A stretch of DNA of 45,858 bases from Paenibacillus solanacearum (GTDB lineage Bacteria; Bacillota; Bacilli; Paenibacillales; NBRC-103111), in the NCBI RefSeq assembly GCF_910593845.1, contig NZ_CAJVAS010000047.1, positions 1 to 45,858 on the forward strand, in the 5' to 3' direction. Made by a program: the position numbers and the translations under genes. Below the pieces are notes generated by a model. The model did no database searches. It was given only the letters and a program-made list of their open reading frames with translations, and was not told the DNA's origin. This document shows positions 43,179 to 45,858 of the stretch, piece by piece. Position 1 is the stretch's first letter, and each line of letters begins with the position of its first letter.

Positions 43179-45578
43179 TTATCTGGCGATGCTTTGATCC
43201 AGTTTGCCCTGCAGACGCACGAGCTGCATCAGCGCCGTGGCGGCCTCTGCCTTCGTTACGGCGCGCGCCGGCTCGAACCGCTGCTGCGTTCCGTCGAACA
43301 ATCCGAGCCGCACGGCCAGCCATACGACGCCTTGCTGCTTGATTTGTTCCCGGTCCGCAAAGGTCAGCTCGGTCCGCTCGTTAAACTGAGCCGCAAGCTT
43401 GCCGTACTTCATCATGCCGACAAGCAGCGCAGCCAGCCGTTCTCTGGTCAGCGTCTCGCCGGCGTCCAGCTTCGGCGTGATCTTCGGGTCCAGCCATTTG
43501 CTCTGTGCGAACAGCTCGGCGGCGGCGTAATAAGGGCTGTCCGCTGCAATATCTTCGAAGGTCGGCTTCGCTTCGCTTCCGCTGTAGCTTCTGCTGCTAA
43601 CGTAATACGGGCTCACGGCCGCCGCCGCCATGTTCAGCCAGTCACCTACGGTAATCGCCTCCTCGGGGCGCAGCTCTCCGCGATCGTCCGGCTTCAGAAT
43701 GCCGTAGCGCACCATCGTTTCGAGATCTTGCTGCGCCGGGTGGCCCTTCACGTCGGTAGGCATCGGCGCGGCTTTGTTGGCAGCAGGGTTCATCTCGTTC
43801 ATCATCGACCGCCATTGGCCTGTCGAAGCGTCGAACATGGACCCCGTTTTGCTCTCGTCCTTGAATGCGTAGGCGTACGTCAGCTTCACGTTCGGCTCAA
43901 TATAGCCATTGTTCTCCGTGTAGTAGCCGCCGAAGTTTTTGTACTGCAGCTTAAGCTCGGACGCCTCGCGGTAAGCCGCTTCAGCCTCCGCCTTCGTCGC
44001 CTTCGCCTGCAGGGACGCCGCCTCCTTGTCAATCTGCGCGGAGCGCGAGCTGCTGTAGGTGAGCAGTTTGCCGCTTGGACTCAACGCGACAGTCGTATAA
44101 TCGCCGCTGACCGGAATATCCCCGATAAACCGCTGGAACCGGAAGCTGAAATTGCGGTTGCCGTCCTGCTTCGACGCGAACGGATCGCTGCCCATTTGCC
44201 GCAGTTCCTCCGAAGCGTTCGGGTACAGCCGGTTCACCAGCTCGAGCGCCTGGGCTTCGGCCTCCTGCTTCGTAACGGATGCCTCCTCGCCGGCGGTCTC
44301 CTGTGCCATCTGCTGCTGCATGTAAGGCGGGTAAAAGGTCGTTTCCCGGAATTCGAGAATTTGCCCAGTCGCCGCATCGACGATCGCACTCGATTGCGGC
44401 GAGCCGTACGGTCCCGACGGCGTCTTTTCCGACCAGTTCAAATTCCATACCTGCTTGTTTCGATCCGACCAATGGTTATTCAGGTAAGTGGGACTGCGCG
44501 TACGCGACTGCATCGCCGGCGATAACGCCTCGACCAGCTCGAATGCCTGATCTGACGTCAGCAAACCGTTCGCGTCCTGCCCCTTGACCGGCTCGAAGCG
44601 CCGATCTCCCTGAGGCACCTTCTTGAACTGCAGCTCTTCCGGCTGCACGACCTCGCCCGAAAAATTCAGGTAGTCGCCCGAATGCGCGTCAATGATCAGT
44701 TCTCCGACAGCCGCTGGCGTCCAGCCGAGAAACCATGTTTTTTCTTGCCCGTACGGCTTGTAGACCGGTATGTACTGCAATCGCAAATCGAATGCGGACA
44801 TATATCGGCGTGTGGCATCCTCCAGCGATACGGTCGGCGTCGAGGAAGGATATTCATATACGGTTTTGTTCCGGTTATAGGCTGTCACTTCCCCGTTGCC
44901 GTCGACGGTAACCGAAATGTTCTCGTTCGGGCTCGGCAGGCCGTTGATCATCGTCGTGAAGCTAAAATAATATTGCACCGGCCCGAACAGCGCGCCCTCC
45001 ATATATTTCGGCTGGTCTGCCGTGCGAATATCGGCCTCCGTCAAGCTCGGTGAAGCCTTGAACAGAAACGCCTTCGCCAGCCGGAACGCCTCTTCCTCAG
45101 ACACTTTCGGCGGGTAATATGCCTCCTCTCCGTCCTCGTAGGGGCCGCCTACATGCGTTTGCAGCAGCTCCCCGCTGATGGAATCGACCAGGCTGTTGAA
45201 GCCGTAGCTGCTGTTGCCGTTTCTGATTTCCCAATTAATATTCCACACGTTCTGATAAGGCGCCGGATACGAATGATTGTTGCCGAGCTCCACCTGCCTC
45301 GGCTCGGCTTTATTCAGCTGCGGGAACAACGCCCGGACGATGGCCACCGCTTCTTCCTTCGTTATTTTCGCTTCCGGCTTCGCGGTTTCCTTCGCCATGC
45401 CCTCCGGGCCGGCAGACACCGGCTTCGCCGCCGCCGAGCCGCTAACGCTCGTGCCGCTGACGGTCATCGTTGTGGTCACCGTATCGGCGTAAGCCGTCAT
45501 CGGCATAAGACTGAGACATAAGATCGAGAACAGGAACAGCTTGCGTTTGCTTCGCCGCATTTCCCGATGTCTTCGCAT
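43179..45578 (-). CDS. Secreted YcdB/YcdC-domain protein with C-terminal SLH repeats
   Basis: A 799-aa surface protein. It has a signal peptide (RRSKRKLFLFSILCLSLMP, cleavage after AYA). Two YcdB/YcdC-type regions follow (about 55-330 and 350-600), each with a PepSY-like start (ITKEEAVAIVRALFPQLNKA and LTSDQAFELVEALSPAM). Each contains a VWNINWEIRNGNSSYGFNSL-like strand block and SISGELLQTH or DAATGQILEF. The last 180 residues are three S-layer homology repeats (DVKGHPAQQDLETMVRYGIL, FEDIAADSPYYAAAELFAQ, FADREQIKQQGVVWLAVRLG) that bind pyruvylated secondary wall polymer. So the protein is fixed to the cell wall, and the PepSY/YcdB domains may act as peptidase inhibitor or chaperone. GGAG is ten bases before ATG 45578; ATG 45584 is possible. 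Confidence 0.88.
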   Translation of the reverse strand: MRRHREMRRSKRKLFLFSILCLSLMPMTAYADTVTTTMTVSGTSVSGSAAAKPVSAGPEGMAKETAKPEAKITKEEAVAIVRALFPQLNKAEPRQVELGNNHSYPAPYQNVWNINWEIRNGNSSYGFNSLVDSISGELLQTHVGGPYEDGEEAYYPPKVSEEEAFRLAKAFLFKASPSLTEADIRTADQPKYMEGALFGPVQYYFSFTTMINGLPSPNENISVTVDGNGEVTAYNRNKTVYEYPSSTPTVSLEDATRRYMSAFDLRLQYIPVYKPYGQEKTWFLGWTPAAVGELIIDAHSGDYLNFSGEVVQPEELQFKKVPQGDRRFEPVKGQDANGLLTSDQAFELVEALSPAMQSRTRSPTYLNNHWSDRNKQVWNLNWSEKTPSGPYGSPQSSAIVDAATGQILEFRETTFYPPYMQQQMAQETAGEEASVTKQEAEAQALELVNRLYPNASEELRQMGSDPFASKQDGNRNFSFRFQRFIGDIPVSGDYTTVALSPSGKLLTYSSSRSAQIDKEAASLQAKATKAEAEAAYREASELKLQYKNFGGYYTENNGYIEPNVKLTYAYAFKDESKTGSMFDASTGQWRSMMNEMNPAANKAAPMPTDVKGHPAQQDLETMVRYGILKPDDRGELRPEEAITVGDWLNMAAAAVSPYYVSSRSYSGSEAKPTFEDIAADSPYYAAAELFAQSKWLDPKITPKLDAGETLTRERLAALLVGMMKYGKLAAQFNERTELTFADREQIKQQGVVWLAVRLGLFDGTQQRFEPARAVTKAEAATALMQLVRLQGKLDQSIAR

Positions 45579-45755
45579 CGCCATCACACTCCAATTCTAC
45601 CAAAATTTAGTGCATGCACTCCTTTCTAATACGCTGTCGGCAGCGAAAAGTTTCACTTGTTGAAATTTTCAACCGCAGCGTGAAAAGGAGCAGGCTGCTT
45701 CACCGAGGCCACTGAAGAACTTCCGTTTTTTCTACTGGCGTCCCTCATAAGTTGC

Positions 45756-45800
45756 AAAAAGACATCTACCTCCATTTTTTAGGGGCGGATGTCTTTTTTT
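45756..45800. terminator. Bidirectional terminator near the right edge
   Basis: AAAAAGACATC (45756-45766) pairs with GATGTCTTTTT (45788-45798), with a further CCTCC/GGGG pairing inside, and T-runs on both sides. On the minus strand it lies just after the stop codon of the partial frame at the right edge. Confidence 0.8.
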
Positions 45801-45807
45801 GGAGTCT

Positions 45808-45858
45808 CTAAATCGGTCTACTCGCAGTGTCTTTTAATCTATCAGCTTCAATATTCGC
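45808..45858 (-). CDS. Possible 3' end of a gene entering from the right
   Basis: The minus strand is open from the window edge for 16 codons (ANIEADRLKDTASRPI) to a TAG stop, followed eight bases later by a terminator hairpin. The position before a terminator supports a real gene end, but the fragment is too short to identify. Confidence 0.35.
   Translation of the reverse strand, partial: ANIEADRLKDTASRPI

Noticed and set aside
45690..45745. Sequence resembling the end of an IS1182-type element near the right edge
   Set aside because: Only a short, vague resemblance; there is no transposase frame, no terminal repeat pair and no target duplication in the window.

Overview
The window looks like chromosomal DNA of a Paenibacillus-like member of the Bacillota (Paenibacillaceae). 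The grounds are moderately GC-rich coding DNA with strong AGGAGG-type ribosome binding sites, many two-domain AraC regulators and family-1 solute-binding lipoproteins, a YcdB/SLH surface protein, a KinB-like sporulation kinase, a BmrC/BmrD-like ABC pair, a second DnaN clamp and carbohydrate-active enzymes. This is inferred from protein families; no rRNA or marker gene is present. I saw no tRNA, rRNA, CRISPR array, intact insertion sequence or prophage.

Layout. 1-5000 (+): two secreted surface proteins, a 703-aa protein of tandem beta-type domains and an 864-aa protein of ten Ig-like (BIG2) repeats, closed by a strong terminator. 5000-7400 (-): a formylglycine-generating enzyme and a pair of half-size chromate (CHR) transporters. 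7500-11300: a GDSL/SGNH esterase and a sugar-type binding lipoprotein (-), divergent from an AraC regulator (+), with a cre-like site and a perfect palindrome between them. 11500-15160 (+): two overlapping ABC exporter half-transporters that look like a heterodimer with one degenerate ATP site.

15300-23250 (-) is the most distinctive part. A 504-aa Thr-rich protein is built from 22 copies of a 13-residue motif, arranged mostly in 144-bp DNA repeats, and ends in a DUF6385-like domain. A 146-aa protein upstream has the same C-terminal domain behind a Cys/Arg/Lys-rich tail. Downstream lie three overlapping genes for GT2 glycosyltransferases with TPR-type C-terminal regions. I read this as a dedicated surface-glycoprotein system, possibly of the spore surface: one repetitive acceptor, one small relative and three glycosyltransferases, with a hairpin plus T-tract between acceptor and enzymes that could set their ratio.

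23370-27900: a DUF1836 regulator and a NUDIX hydrolase (-), divergent from a CNNM/HlyC-type membrane protein (+). Both divergent promoters have a near-identical inverted repeat (AGTTC-N4-GAACT) at the predicted transcription start. Then comes an operon of a ribbon-helix-helix protein and a complete second DnaN sliding clamp.

27900-36500 (-): a probable run YdcF, ROK regulator, Cof phosphatase, NAGPA-type phosphodiester glycosidase and binding lipoprotein, with palindromes around its promoter. A small Paenibacillus-type hypothetical gene and an orphan KinB-like histidine kinase lie upstream.

36600-43000: a compact pectin/rhamnogalacturonan set (RhgT-type acetylesterase, pectate-lyase-like alpha/alpha-barrel protein, Gfo/Idh/MocA oxidoreductase) divergent from an AraC regulator, plus a sialate-O-acetylesterase family enzyme; none has a signal peptide. 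43100-45858 (-): a secreted YcdB-domain protein anchored by SLH repeats, a bidirectional terminator and the tail of a further reading frame. No gene-free stretch exceeds 300 bases.
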